A stretch of DNA of 64,000 bases. Source: Microbacterium luteolum (GTDB lineage Bacteria > Actinomycetota > Actinomycetes > Actinomycetales > Microbacteriaceae). The notes below the pieces were generated by a model, which saw only the letters and a program-made list of their open reading frames with translations, searched no databases and was not told the DNA's origin. Every line of letters starts with the position of its first letter. The first letter of the stretch is position 1. The translations under genes were made by a program, and so were the position numbers. The stretch is taken from contig NZ_BAAAUN010000001.1 in NCBI RefSeq assembly GCF_039533965.1, forward strand, positions 3,632,950 through 3,696,949. The letters run 5' to 3'. This document shows, one piece after another, positions 17,262 to 25,311 of this stretch.

Positions 17262-18060
17262 CCCCGCTCTCACGCCCACGGCGCCGCCGCTGCTCACCGC
17301 GCGCGGCCTCCGCAAGAGCTTCGGCGACAACGAGGTGCTGCGCGGCATCGATCTGACGCTGCACCGCGGCGAGGTCCTGGTGCTGATCGGGCCGAGCGGC
17401 TCCGGCAAGACCACCGTGCTGCGCGCGCTCAACGGACTCGAAACGCCGGATGCCGGCACGATCGAGGTCGCCGGCGGACCGGACGTCGACTTCGCGGCGT
17501 CGGGGGTTCCTGCCCGCATCGCGAAGCAGCAGCGGCTCGCCCTGCGCGATCGTTCGGCGATGGTGTTCCAGCACCACAACCTGTTCCCGCACTTCACCGT
17601 GCTCCAGAACGTCATCGAGGGACCCTGGCGCGTGCAGGGAAGACCGAAGGACGAGGTGGTCGCCGAGGCGCGGGTGCTGCTCGACCGGGTCGGCCTGAGC
17701 GACAAGGCGGATGCTCGTCCGCATCAGCTCTCCGGCGGGCAGCAGCAGCGGGTCGGCATCGTCCGCGCGCTCGCGCTCAAGCCGGACCTGCTGCTGTTCG
17801 ACGAGCCGACCAGCGCGCTCGACCCCGAACTCGTCGGCGACGTGCTCGTCGTGATCAAGGAGCTCGCCGACGAGGGATGGACCATGGCTGTGGTCACGCA
17901 CGAGCTGAGCTTCGCCCGCGAGGCCGCGGACCACGTGCTGTTCATGGACGGCGGGGTCGTCGTGGAGCAGGGCGCGCCGACGCAGTTGTTCACGGCACCG
18001 CAGCACGAGCGCACGCAGCGCTTCCTGACTCGCATCATGCGGCCGCTGGACGGTGCCTGA
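17248..18060 (+). CDS. amino acid ABC transporter ATP-binding protein
   Basis: 270 residues. Walker A is GPSGSGKTT (~49-57), Q-loop in MVFQHHNLFPHFTV, ABC signature LSGGQQQRV, Walker B LLLFDEPTSALDPELV, H-loop VVTHELSFA. This is the polar amino acid (TcyN/GlnQ) class. GTG start at 17248, 14 nt inside the permease gene. It drives the importer formed with the two preceding genes. The next gene is convergent and begins its stop 10 nt away. Confidence 0.92.
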   Translation: MSHTDPALTPTAPPLLTARGLRKSFGDNEVLRGIDLTLHRGEVLVLIGPSGSGKTTVLRALNGLETPDAGTIEVAGGPDVDFAASGVPARIAKQQRLALRDRSAMVFQHHNLFPHFTVLQNVIEGPWRVQGRPKDEVVAEARVLLDRVGLSDKADARPHQLSGGQQQRVGIVRALALKPDLLLFDEPTSALDPELVGDVLVVIKELADEGWTMAVVTHELSFAREAADHVLFMDGGVVVEQGAPTQLFTAPQHERTQRFLTRIMRPLDGA

Positions 18061-18070
18061 ACCAGCCGGT

Positions 18071-18733
18071 TCAGCCGCCGAGGACCGGGAGGACCAGGCT
18101 GACCGCGATGGTGATCATCACCACCGCGATCACCGCGTCGAGGATGCGCCACGACAGCGGGGTGCGCAGCCAGCGCCCGAGATAGCGCGCGCCGAATCCC
18201 AGGGCGGTGAACCACAGGAGGCTGGCTGTGACGGCGCCGGCAGCGAACAGCCACCGTTCCTCGCCGTGGGTCGCCGCGATCGACCCGAGCATGAGAACGG
18301 TGTCGAGGTAGACGTGCGGGTTCAACCAGGTGAGCGCGAGGACGGTGAGGATCACGGGTGCGAGCCGGGCGCGCGTCGGCGTCGCGGTGCGTGTGCCGCC
18401 GGATCCCGTCGGGGCGGGCGCCTCAGGGCTGTCCACCTGCAGTGCCTCGCCGGTGCCGCGCCAGGCGCGGCGCGCAGCCAGCAGCCCGTAGACGAGCAGG
18501 AACACGGCCCCGGCCCACCGCGCGACCACCACGAGCCACGGCGCGGCGGAGATGACGAAGCCGAGGCCGGCGACGCCGGCGATGATGAGCACGGCGTCGG
18601 AGACGGCGCAGATCACGACCACGGCCAGCACGTGCTCGCGTCGGATGCCCTGCCGCAGCACGAAGACGTTCTGCGCGCCGATGGCGACGATGAGGGAGAG
18701 GCCGAGGCCGAGACCGGCGAGAACGGAGAGCAT
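18071..18733 (-). CDS. LysE/ArgO-family amino acid exporter
   Basis: About 220 residues and six hydrophobic segments. The family motif [15 protein letters not shown] lies in the first segment, and [17 protein letters not shown] is the conserved NPxxxLD-like site in the middle. These proteins export basic amino acids such as lysine or arginine. I start at the ATG at 18733 ([14 protein letters not shown]); the in-frame ATG at 18754 would overlap the divergent regulator region. It is divergent from a LysG/ArgP-type regulator, the standard regulator-exporter pair. Confidence 0.9.
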   Translation of the reverse strand: MLSVLAGLGLGLSLIVAIGAQNVFVLRQGIRREHVLAVVVICAVSDAVLIIAGVAGLGFVISAAPWLVVVARWAGAVFLLVYGLLAARRAWRGTGEALQVDSPEAPAPTGSGGTRTATPTRARLAPVILTVLALTWLNPHVYLDTVLMLGSIAATHGEERWLFAAGAVTASLLWFTALGFGARYLGRWLRTPLSWRILDAVIAVVMITIAVSLVLPVLGG

Positions 18734-18788
18734 GCTCTCAGAGTAGGAAACCATGGGCGACAGCACCAGCGAAGATTCCTATCGAACC

Positions 18789-18803
18789 ATTAGCATCACT
18801 AAT
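18789..18803. promoter_or_regulatory. LysR-type dyad in the exporter/regulator intergenic region
   Basis: ATTAG-CATCA-CTAAT (18789-18803) is a perfect dyad in an otherwise GC-rich intergenic region, fitting the T-N11-A rule of LysR-type sites. It abuts the proposed GTG start of the regulator at 18804 and lies about 55 bp upstream of the exporter start. Confidence 0.6.
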
Positions 18804-19682
18804 GTGAGGATCGATCCGGAACTGGCCGCCACCGTCGCCGCGGTGGCGGACGAAGGCACGCTCGACGCGGCATCGCGACGCCTGCGGATCACCCCGTCGG
18901 CCGTCAGCCAGCGACTCAAGGCCCTCGAACAGCAGCTCGGTCGCATCCTCGTCGTCCGGACGAAGCCGGCGACCCTCACCGAGGCGGGGGAGGCCGTCGT
19001 GCGCCTGGCGCGGCAGATCGCCCTGCTCGAGCACGATGCGCTCGCCGGCGTGGGCGTCGACGACGGCGACGGATCCCGGCGCACCAGCATCCCGCTCGCG
19101 GTGAACGCCGACTCGATGGCGACCTGGTTCCTGGCGCCCCTCGCACGGCTCTCTGCTCGACACGGCATCGACTTCGATCTGCACCGCGACGATCAGAACT
19201 TCACGGCACGGCTGCTCGAGTCCGGCACCGTCATGGCGGCGGTCACGAGCGAGGAGAGCCCCGTGGCCGGATGCTCGGTCGCACCGCTGGGCATGATCGA
19301 GTACCGGGCCGTGGCCGCACCCGCCTTCGCGGAGCGCTGGTTCGCCGACGGCGCCGACCGCGCGGCCCTGGCGGCTGCCCCGTTCGTCGACTTCGATCGA
19401 CGTGACACCCTGCAGCACGAATGGCTGCGTGCGCAGGGCGTGCCGCATCAGGGGGTTCCACGGCACTATGTGCCGGCATCGCACGACTACGCGCTGGCCG
19501 TGCAGCTCGGTCTGGGGTGGGGCATGCTCCCTCGGCTGCAGGAGGTGCCGGGACTGGTTCCCCTGGGCGGGCCGCCGCTGCGGGTCAAGCTGTACTGGCA
19601 GCAGTGGAACCTGCGCTCCGACCTCCTCGACACGATCGCGGCCGAGGTGGCCGACGAGGCGCGACGGGTCCTGCAGGCCTGA
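18804..19682 (+). CDS. LysR-family regulator, LysG/ArgP type
   Basis: About 292 residues. The N-terminal winged helix (VAAVADEGTLDAASRRL, ITPSAVSQRLKALEQQLG) is characteristic of ArgP/LysG, which activate export of basic amino acids when effector levels are high. A type 2 periplasmic-binding-like effector domain follows. I choose the GTG at 18804 because homologues begin with this xRIDPELAATVAAV pattern; it lacks a Shine-Dalgarno site, so the mRNA may be leaderless. An ATG at 18753 would add 17 residues and run across the operator. Confidence 0.85.
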   Translation: MRIDPELAATVAAVADEGTLDAASRRLRITPSAVSQRLKALEQQLGRILVVRTKPATLTEAGEAVVRLARQIALLEHDALAGVGVDDGDGSRRTSIPLAVNADSMATWFLAPLARLSARHGIDFDLHRDDQNFTARLLESGTVMAAVTSEESPVAGCSVAPLGMIEYRAVAAPAFAERWFADGADRAALAAAPFVDFDRRDTLQHEWLRAQGVPHQGVPRHYVPASHDYALAVQLGLGWGMLPRLQEVPGLVPLGGPPLRVKLYWQQWNLRSDLLDTIAAEVADEARRVLQA

Positions 19683-19698
19683 TCGGCGTGCTGCCGGA

Positions 19699-20181
19699 TC
19701 AGGTCGTGGCGCCAGGGCTGACGCCGGACGCCAGGGCGTGCAACATCCGGGACAGGTTCCCGATGTCGTCGATGCTCCAGTCCTGCAGCGTCTGCAGCAG
19801 GACCCCCTCCTGGGGAAGACGTGCCGCCGCGAGGCGCTCGGTGCCGAGTCCGGTGAGTCGCAGCAGCGAGGATCTGCCGTCGCGCGGGTCCGGAGAGCGC
19901 TCGACGAGACCGAGCTCCTCCAGTTCCCGGAGGGTCCGGCTCACCTGCCCCTTGTCCATCAGCATCCGCTCCGCGAGCGCCGACGCGGTCACCGTCTCGC
20001 AGTGGGCGATCGTGGTGAGCGTCTTGTAGGCGCCCGGGAGCATGCCGGGGCTGACCCGGTTCGCGTTCTCCATGATGATCCGGCGGAAGTTCGTGATCAG
20101 CCCGCTGAACTCCGCCTCGAGGGAGCGGACCGCGTCGGCCCGCTCCTCGGGGGACTCGGCGGTGTGCTCAGCGGCGGTCAT
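19699..20181 (-). CDS. MarR-family transcriptional regulator
   Basis: 160 residues with the winged-helix core: VTASALAERMLMDKGQVSRTLRELEELGLVERSPDPRDGRSS includes recognition helix and wing. MarR dimers usually repress a linked efflux gene and release DNA on binding small aromatic compounds. The chosen ATG at 20181 (MTAAEHTAE) lies 14 nt inside the upstream MFS gene, so the two are translationally coupled. Two identical operator-like dyads in front of that MFS gene are the probable binding sites, giving autoregulation of the operon. Confidence 0.88.
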   Translation of the reverse strand: MTAAEHTAESPEERADAVRSLEAEFSGLITNFRRIIMENANRVSPGMLPGAYKTLTTIAHCETVTASALAERMLMDKGQVSRTLRELEELGLVERSPDPRDGRSSLLRLTGLGTERLAAARLPQEGVLLQTLQDWSIDDIGNLSRMLHALASGVSPGATT

Positions 20182-21880
20182 CGGATGCCGCATCGCCGCG
20201 GCCGTCGTTCGACCGGGTGACCACCGTGACGCTGCCCGTGGGTGCGCCGGAGAGGGCGGTCGCGTCGGCGATCGCGACGTCAGCCGCGTCGTCCACCGGC
20301 GAGCCGGTCTTCGCGGCATCCGCGTGCGCCCTCTCGCTCGTCGTCATGGTCGTGAGAGGACGGTTCGGCAGGAACAGGATCGCGATGAGACTGATCACCG
20401 CGAGCGGGATGCCGATCAGGAACGCGTGCGAGATGGCCTGCGCGTAGAAGTCCTCGATGATCGAGCGGACGGGCTCGGGGAGGAGGCGGACCTCCGGGAG
20501 TGTTCCGCTGGAGAGCTGCGCTGCGACCTCTGCGCCCTTGTCGCCGAGCTTGGCGATCGCCTCGCCGATGCGCTCCTTGCCGTCGCTGAAGAGCCCGGTG
20601 AGGCTGTTCGCGAGCACGGCGCCCATGACCGAGACGCCGACCGTGCCGCCGAGGCTGCGGAAGAAGGTCACTCCCGAGCTCGCCACACCCATCTCGCTGG
20701 GCTTCGCGACGTTCTGCACGATGAGCACGAGGTTCTGCATCGTCATGCCGACGCCCGCACCCATGGCGAACATGTAGAGCGAGACGAGGAAGAAGTTCGT
20801 GTCGTAGTGCAGGGTCGACAGCGTCACCGAGCCGACGATCAGCAGCACCGAGCCGAGGATCAGGTAGCCCTTCCACTTGCCGAAGCGGGTGACCAGCTGG
20901 CCGACGACCATCGATGCGATCAGGAGCCCCGCCATCATCGGCAGCGTCATCAGGCCGGCCTCCGTCGGCGTCGCGCCGCGGGAGAGCTGCATGTACTGCG
21001 CGAGGTAGACCGAGGTGCCGAACATCGCGACGCCGATCGAGATCGACGCGAGCACCGACAGCGTGAAGGTGCGGCCCTTGAACAGCGAGAGCGGGATCAG
21101 CGGCTCGCGCACCTTGAGCTCGACGATGACGAAGGCGACAGCGGCGACGATCGCGCCGCCGACCATCAGCACGGTCTCGGTGCCCCACCAGTCGAAGCTC
21201 GAACCCGCGTTGGTGATCCAGATGAGGATCAGGGATACCGCCGCCGAGAGCAGCACGATGCCGGTGTAGTCGATCGACGCCTTGCGGGTCCGTGCCGTGC
21301 TGATGTGCAGGGTCTTCTGCAGGATGATGAGCGCGGCGATCGCGAACGGCAGGGCGACGAAGAAGTTCCAGCGCCAGTTCGCGGCATCCGTGATCCATCC
21401 GCCGAGCAGCGGGCCGCCGACCGTGGCGACCGCCATGACGGCACCGAAGAGACCCATGTAGCGGCCGCGCTCGCGCGGGCTGATGATGTCGGCCATGATC
21501 ACCTGGCTGAGGGCGGCGAGCCCGCCGCCGCCGATGCCCTGGACGGCACGGAACGCGATGAGCGTGTTCGTGTCCTGCGCGAATCCGGCGGCGGCCGTCG
21601 CGCCGACGAAGATGACGATGGCGAGCTGGATGAGCAGCTTGCGGTTGAAGAGGTCGGCGAGCTTGCCCCAGATCGGGGTGGAGATCGCCGTGGTGAGCAG
21701 GGTGGCCGTGATCACCCAGGTGTACGCGGCCTGGTCGCCGCCGAGGTCGTGCACGATGACGGGCATCGAGGTGGAGACGACCGTGGTGGCGATCATCGAG
21801 ACGAACATGCCGAGCAGGAGGCCGGTGAGGGCTTCCAGCACCTGGCGGTGCGTCATCTTGACGGGGGAGTCCGTGGTCAT
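20168..21880 (-). CDS. DHA2-family MFS multidrug efflux transporter
   Basis: 570 residues with about 14 hydrophobic segments, the size of EmrB/QacA transporters. Motif C is VGGPLLGGWITD near 150, motif A-like WGKLADLFNRK near 75, and IGGGGLAALSQVIMAD is typical. The C-terminal tail is long, hydrophilic and Ala/Asp-rich. It probably expels drugs or toxic amphiphiles by proton antiport. The ATG at 21880 has GAAAGG upstream; a GTG three codons earlier is an alternative. First gene of the operon with marR. Confidence 0.88.
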   Translation of the reverse strand: MTTDSPVKMTHRQVLEALTGLLLGMFVSMIATTVVSTSMPVIVHDLGGDQAAYTWVITATLLTTAISTPIWGKLADLFNRKLLIQLAIVIFVGATAAAGFAQDTNTLIAFRAVQGIGGGGLAALSQVIMADIISPRERGRYMGLFGAVMAVATVGGPLLGGWITDAANWRWNFFVALPFAIAALIILQKTLHISTARTRKASIDYTGIVLLSAAVSLILIWITNAGSSFDWWGTETVLMVGGAIVAAVAFVIVELKVREPLIPLSLFKGRTFTLSVLASISIGVAMFGTSVYLAQYMQLSRGATPTEAGLMTLPMMAGLLIASMVVGQLVTRFGKWKGYLILGSVLLIVGSVTLSTLHYDTNFFLVSLYMFAMGAGVGMTMQNLVLIVQNVAKPSEMGVASSGVTFFRSLGGTVGVSVMGAVLANSLTGLFSDGKERIGEAIAKLGDKGAEVAAQLSSGTLPEVRLLPEPVRSIIEDFYAQAISHAFLIGIPLAVISLIAILFLPNRPLTTMTTSERAHADAAKTGSPVDDAADVAIADATALSGAPTGSVTVVTRSNDGRGDAASDDRR

Positions 21881-21941
21881 TGCCGGCACCTTTCGGGTAG
21901 TCGCGGAGGGATGCGGCGACAGCTCTGGCGCGCACGAGATG

Positions 21942-21985
21942 GTTGAACTTCGTCAACTATACGCACATCGTTGACAACGATCAAC
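21942..21985 (-). promoter_or_regulatory. promoter with twin MarR-type operators
   Basis: Two dyads of identical design, GTTGA-N6-TCAAC, lie at 21942-21957 and 21970-21985, with centres 28 bp apart. On the minus strand, TTGATC (21984-21979) and TATAGT (21961-21956) form a -35/-10 pair with a 17-bp spacer, placing transcription start near 21949. Both dyads overlap promoter elements, as expected for repression by the MarR protein of the operon. Confidence 0.75.
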
Positions 21986-22173
21986 CATTCGATGGAGAAG
22001 CGGAGGAGTTTCTGTGACCAGACAGAGGGCCGCTGCGCGCGATGTGCGTTCTTCGTGCGCAGAAACAGCTTGTCACCTGGGATTTGCCTGGGAGACTGAA
22101 ACCGGCGGAACCGTAGGTCTCGGAGGAGGGGCCTGTGGTTCACGCCGTCGACCGATTCCTGAGGGGGACGACC

Positions 22174-22809
22174 ATGGTCAAGAAGCAGAATCAGCGGAAA
22201 GTGCTCGCGGTGCTCGCGGGCGGACTCGTGCTCGGTGTCGGCGTCGCGGTGACGCTCGCCGTCTGGAACGATTCCGAGTTCGCGACCGGCACCTTCACGG
22301 CCGGATCCTTCAACCTCGAGGGTTCCACGGCGGGTGACGTCGATGCGAACTACAGCGACCACAACGTCGACGACGGTGATACCGCCGCCACGCTCGCCTT
22401 CGATCTGCCGGCCGACATCGTCGACAACATGTCTCCCGGAGACGCGGTGTACGCCGGGTTCTGGGTGCGACTCGCCGCCGGCACCACCACCGGAGCCGAC
22501 CTCGTCGCCGCCGGCACCACGGCCGACCCCGCCGTCTCCTCGAACTCCGAGCACCTGGGCTACGCGATCTACGCGCTGGCTCCGGGCGCCACCTGCAACG
22601 CGGCATCCGCCGTCGGCACGCCGATCGCCACCGGGGCCACGCTCGACGCCCAGGCCGGCGTGACGACCGTCCCGCTGCTCGAAGGAGCGACCGCCGCTGT
22701 GGCGGGAACCGCCGTGCAGCTGTGCTTCGCGGTGACCGCGGACGCGACCCTCGAGCAGGGCCTCGAGACGACGGCGACGTGGGAGTTCACGGCGACCTCG
22801 ACGGACTGA
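22174..22809 (+). CDS. secreted protein with SipW-type (alternate) signal peptide
   Basis: 211 residues. The N-terminus (KVLAVLAGGLVLGVGV, then TLAVWNDSEFATGTFTAG) has the form of signal peptides cleaved by SipW-type peptidases, where the mature protein begins around the WNDSE/F-TAG region. The mature part is a Thr/Ala/Gly-rich beta-sandwich-like domain with a Cys pair (GATCNAAS and VQLCFAV). It resembles TasA/CalY-type matrix proteins in N-terminal organisation only. The start is the ATG at 22174 after GAGGGGGACGACC. First gene of a five-gene operon; a paralogue follows 7 nt later. Confidence 0.8.
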   Translation: MVKKQNQRKVLAVLAGGLVLGVGVAVTLAVWNDSEFATGTFTAGSFNLEGSTAGDVDANYSDHNVDDGDTAATLAFDLPADIVDNMSPGDAVYAGFWVRLAAGTTTGADLVAAGTTADPAVSSNSEHLGYAIYALAPGATCNAASAVGTPIATGATLDAQAGVTTVPLLEGATAAVAGTAVQLCFAVTADATLEQGLETTATWEFTATSTD

Positions 22810-22816
22810 GCCCCTG

Positions 22817-23440
22817 ATGGACACCCGCAGAGACGTGCGGGAGGCGAGGCGACTCCGCTCCCGCCGTATCCGTGCTGTCCTGGCGGGAGGGCTGGTGCTG
22901 GGCGTCGGGGTGACGATGACGCTCGCCGCATGGAACGACTCGGAGTACGCCACCGCGACATTCACCGCCGGCCGGTTCGACATCGTCGGAGCCGCCGACG
23001 GCGCCACGTTCGCGAGCCATGCCACCACGGGCACGGCGGCCGCGCTGACCTTCGTCGCGGCGCCGACCGCCATGGCTCCGGGGACGACCACCTATGCGCT
23101 GTACAGCGTGAAGACCGCGAATCCGTCGATCGCAGGGACCCTGCAGTGGTCGGCGGGAACACCCGGCGGCACCGGGCTCGCGACCTATCTGACGTACGGC
23201 GTCCGGACGATCGGCGGCACCGCCTGCAATTCGACGACCTACCCGCTCGGAACCGCGCTGGTCGCGGACGGCTCCGCCTTGACCGCGAACGGGACGACGA
23301 CGCAGACGGTGTCGGCGAACGGCGGCAACCAGATCAACTACTGCGTCGCCGTCACGCTGCCGCTCGCGGCTCCGAGCGCGGCGCAGTCGCTGACGATGTC
23401 GCAGACCTGGCAGATCCTCGGGACCTCGTCCGCCCCGTGA
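22817..23440 (+). CDS. second secreted protein with SipW-type signal peptide
   Basis: 207 residues, a paralogue of the preceding protein over the signal region (RAVLAGGLVLGVGVTMTLA, then AWNDSEYATATFTAGRFDI). The mature domain is Thr/Ser/Ala-rich with two Cys in GGTACNST and INYCVAV, which may form a disulfide outside the cell. It starts 7 nt after the upstream stop, and a dedicated peptidase gene follows at 23478. The pair could be subunits of an extracellular fibre or surface layer; this is inferred from TasA-like systems and not shown by sequence. Confidence 0.8.
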   Translation: MDTRRDVREARRLRSRRIRAVLAGGLVLGVGVTMTLAAWNDSEYATATFTAGRFDIVGAADGATFASHATTGTAAALTFVAAPTAMAPGTTTYALYSVKTANPSIAGTLQWSAGTPGGTGLATYLTYGVRTIGGTACNSTTYPLGTALVADGSALTANGTTTQTVSANGGNQINYCVAVTLPLAAPSAAQSLTMSQTWQILGTSSAP

Positions 23441-23477
23441 TCGAGCAGACGACGGAGAGGTGCAGGAGGAGGACGGG

Positions 23478-24098
23478 ATGACGACGCCGACGACGAGACG
23501 GAGCCTGCGTGAGCAGCCCGACTCGATCGGCGCGCCCGCCGCCGCGAGCACGACGCCCGCCCGTCACCCGGCGCGCCGCGGAGTGGGTCGGATCCTCGCC
23601 GACGCGCTGCTCTGGATCGCGGCCGTCGGCGGAGTGATCTGCATCGTGCTCGTCGTTCTCGCGTTCACGGCGCAGATCACCCTGATCATGTTCCGCACCG
23701 GATCGATGTCGCCGACCATCCCGGCCGGATCCGTCGCGGTCGTGCAGCGTGTCCCGGCGAGCGAGATCGCCGTCGGTGACGTCGTGACCGTGGATCGGCC
23801 CGGCGACCTCCCCGTCACTCACCGCATCACGTCGGTCGAGCCCGGCGCGAGCAGTCAGGAGCGCGTCATCACGATGCGCGGCGATGCGAACGCCGCGGAG
23901 GATCCGTTTCCCTACGCGGTGACCTCGGTGCGGATCGTCCTGTTCTCGATCCCCGGCATCGCGACGGTGATCGTCGGCATGGGCAACCCCTTCGTCCTGG
24001 GCGGTCTCACACTGGCCACCACGACCCTGGTCGTCTGGGCCTTCTGGCCGCGGTCGGCCGGCGGGTCGCGGGGTCGACGAAGGCGAGGCGTCACATGA
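23478..24098 (+). CDS. SipW-type signal peptidase I
   Basis: 206 residues with a membrane segment at ~38-70, the catalytic serine in GSMSPTIP (Ser76) and a histidine in VTHRIT (His115) at the position where bacterial SPase I normally has lysine. A Ser-His dyad is the hallmark of the ER/SipW-type (S26B) enzymes. MRGDANAAED is the conserved box near the active site. A second membrane segment is at the C-terminus. The start ATG has AGGAGGAGGACGGG upstream. It lies between genes encoding SipW-type substrates, so it is the dedicated processing enzyme. Confidence 0.88.
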   Translation: MTTPTTRRSLREQPDSIGAPAAASTTPARHPARRGVGRILADALLWIAAVGGVICIVLVVLAFTAQITLIMFRTGSMSPTIPAGSVAVVQRVPASEIAVGDVVTVDRPGDLPVTHRITSVEPGASSQERVITMRGDANAAEDPFPYAVTSVRIVLFSIPGIATVIVGMGNPFVLGGLTLATTTLVVWAFWPRSAGGSRGRRRRGVT

Positions 24099-24733
24099 GG
24101 AGAAGGCTCATCGCCGGGCTCGCCGCGCTCGCCGCCGCCGGCACCCTTCTGATGCCGTCGCCGGCATGGGCCGCTCCGACGACCCAGGTGATCCAGGGAG
24201 AGGTGCTGCGGCTCGTCTCGGTGGCGGATTGGGATGCCGCGTCCAGCCTGCTGCCCGGGGTTCCGGTGCAATGGGACGTCGAGGTCAGCGCAGACGCGCC
24301 CGACCCCGGCCTCGTGCGCATCGGCGTGAGCGCGACCGGTTCGGCGACGCTGCTCCTCGACGTCCTCCTCTGCGCACGCGCGTGGGACGCCTCGGGCTGC
24401 CCCGGAGGCGCGACCGCTCTGCGCACGGACTGGATCATCCCGCGCGACGGCGCGGAGATCCGGCTCATCGAGATCGCCGACACCGAGATCGCGCACATCC
24501 GGCTCGCGATCACCCTCGACCCCGCCGATGCGGCAGGCAGCACCGACATCCTGGTGCACGCTCAGGGCGCGGGGGAGACGGCGGTCGTCGGGCCGGACGG
24601 AGGGCTCGCGACCACAGGACTCGCACCGATCGCGCCCTGGGCGTGGGCTGGCGGCGCGCTGCTGATCCTGGCGGGCGCGGTCCTCGTGATCATCCGCCGA
24701 CGCACCCGGCGCGACGTGGGGGACGGCGCATGA
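24095..24733 (+). CDS. surface protein with LAxTG sorting signal
   Basis: 212 residues. A standard Sec signal ends AWA-A near residue 27, so this member is not a SipW-type substrate. The C-terminus has LATTG, a hydrophobic stretch (WAWAGGALLILAGAVLVII) and the basic tail RRRTRR, which together form an LAxTG signal of class E sortases used in actinobacteria. The middle is a beta-rich domain with one Cys pair. It overlaps the peptidase stop by 4 nt (ATGA). No sortase gene is present in this window. It may anchor the neighbouring secreted subunits to the cell wall. Confidence 0.72.
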   Translation: MRRRLIAGLAALAAAGTLLMPSPAWAAPTTQVIQGEVLRLVSVADWDAASSLLPGVPVQWDVEVSADAPDPGLVRIGVSATGSATLLLDVLLCARAWDASGCPGGATALRTDWIIPRDGAEIRLIEIADTEIAHIRLAITLDPADAAGSTDILVHAQGAGETAVVGPDGGLATTGLAPIAPWAWAGGALLILAGAVLVIIRRRTRRDVGDGA

Positions 24734-25305
24734 TGTCGCGGGGAGGGCGGCGGATGCTGGCCGGAGTCGCGGGACTCTCGGTCCTGGCCGGGCTCGCGAT
24801 CCTGCCGTCGGCGGAGATGACGGACGCGCAGTTCACCGACAGCGAGTACGCGTCGGCGACGGTCACCGCCCTGAAGCTGCTCCCGCCCGTCGTGGAGCCG
24901 CTGCCCGGGGGACTGACCTGTCCGAATCCGCTGAGCACCCTGCTGGGCGGCACGGCCCTGACGATCAAGTGGAAGTGGCCGACGACGGTCGGAGACTATC
25001 CGGCGACGACCGCCCTCAACGTGTTCCTCACGGGAGCCGCGGACGGGACGGGAGGGAGCACGGTCGCTCCCGGAACAGCCACCGGTGGCGTGTACACGAC
25101 GGCCGTGAGCAAGGGCGTGTTCGACGGGCTCCTCGGCGGCCTCGGCTTCCTGCTCGGAGGAGGCTCGTACGTCGTCTACTTCGGCACATCCTGGGTGACA
25201 CCCGGGGGGATCACCTGGCGCTCGCCGCAGAAGGTGAAGATCACGGTCACCTACGCGTCGATCCTCGCCGGCGGTGCGACGACCTGCACGTTCACGACCG
25301 TCTGA
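24730..25305 (+). CDS. third SipW-type secreted protein
   Basis: 191 residues. An N-terminal hydrophobic segment (MLAGVAGLSVLAGLAILPS) is followed by AQFTDSEYASATVTAL, the same D-S-E-Y/F-A-T motif as the two other substrates. The rest is Gly/Thr-rich with a Cys pair (GLTCPNP and TTCTFTTV). It overlaps the preceding gene by 4 nt (ATGA) and ends the operon, facing a convergent gene 6 nt away. It is more diverged than the other two and may be a minor subunit. Confidence 0.75.
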   Translation: MMSRGGRRMLAGVAGLSVLAGLAILPSAEMTDAQFTDSEYASATVTALKLLPPVVEPLPGGLTCPNPLSTLLGGTALTIKWKWPTTVGDYPATTALNVFLTGAADGTGGSTVAPGTATGGVYTTAVSKGVFDGLLGGLGFLLGGGSYVVYFGTSWVTPGGITWRSPQKVKITVTYASILAGGATTCTFTTV

Positions 25306-25311
25306 GTGACG

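Noticed and set aside
20042..21946. Plus-strand open frame of 634 codons
   Set aside because: Antisense shadow of the MFS and MarR genes; composition is Arg/Asp/His-rich with no domain.
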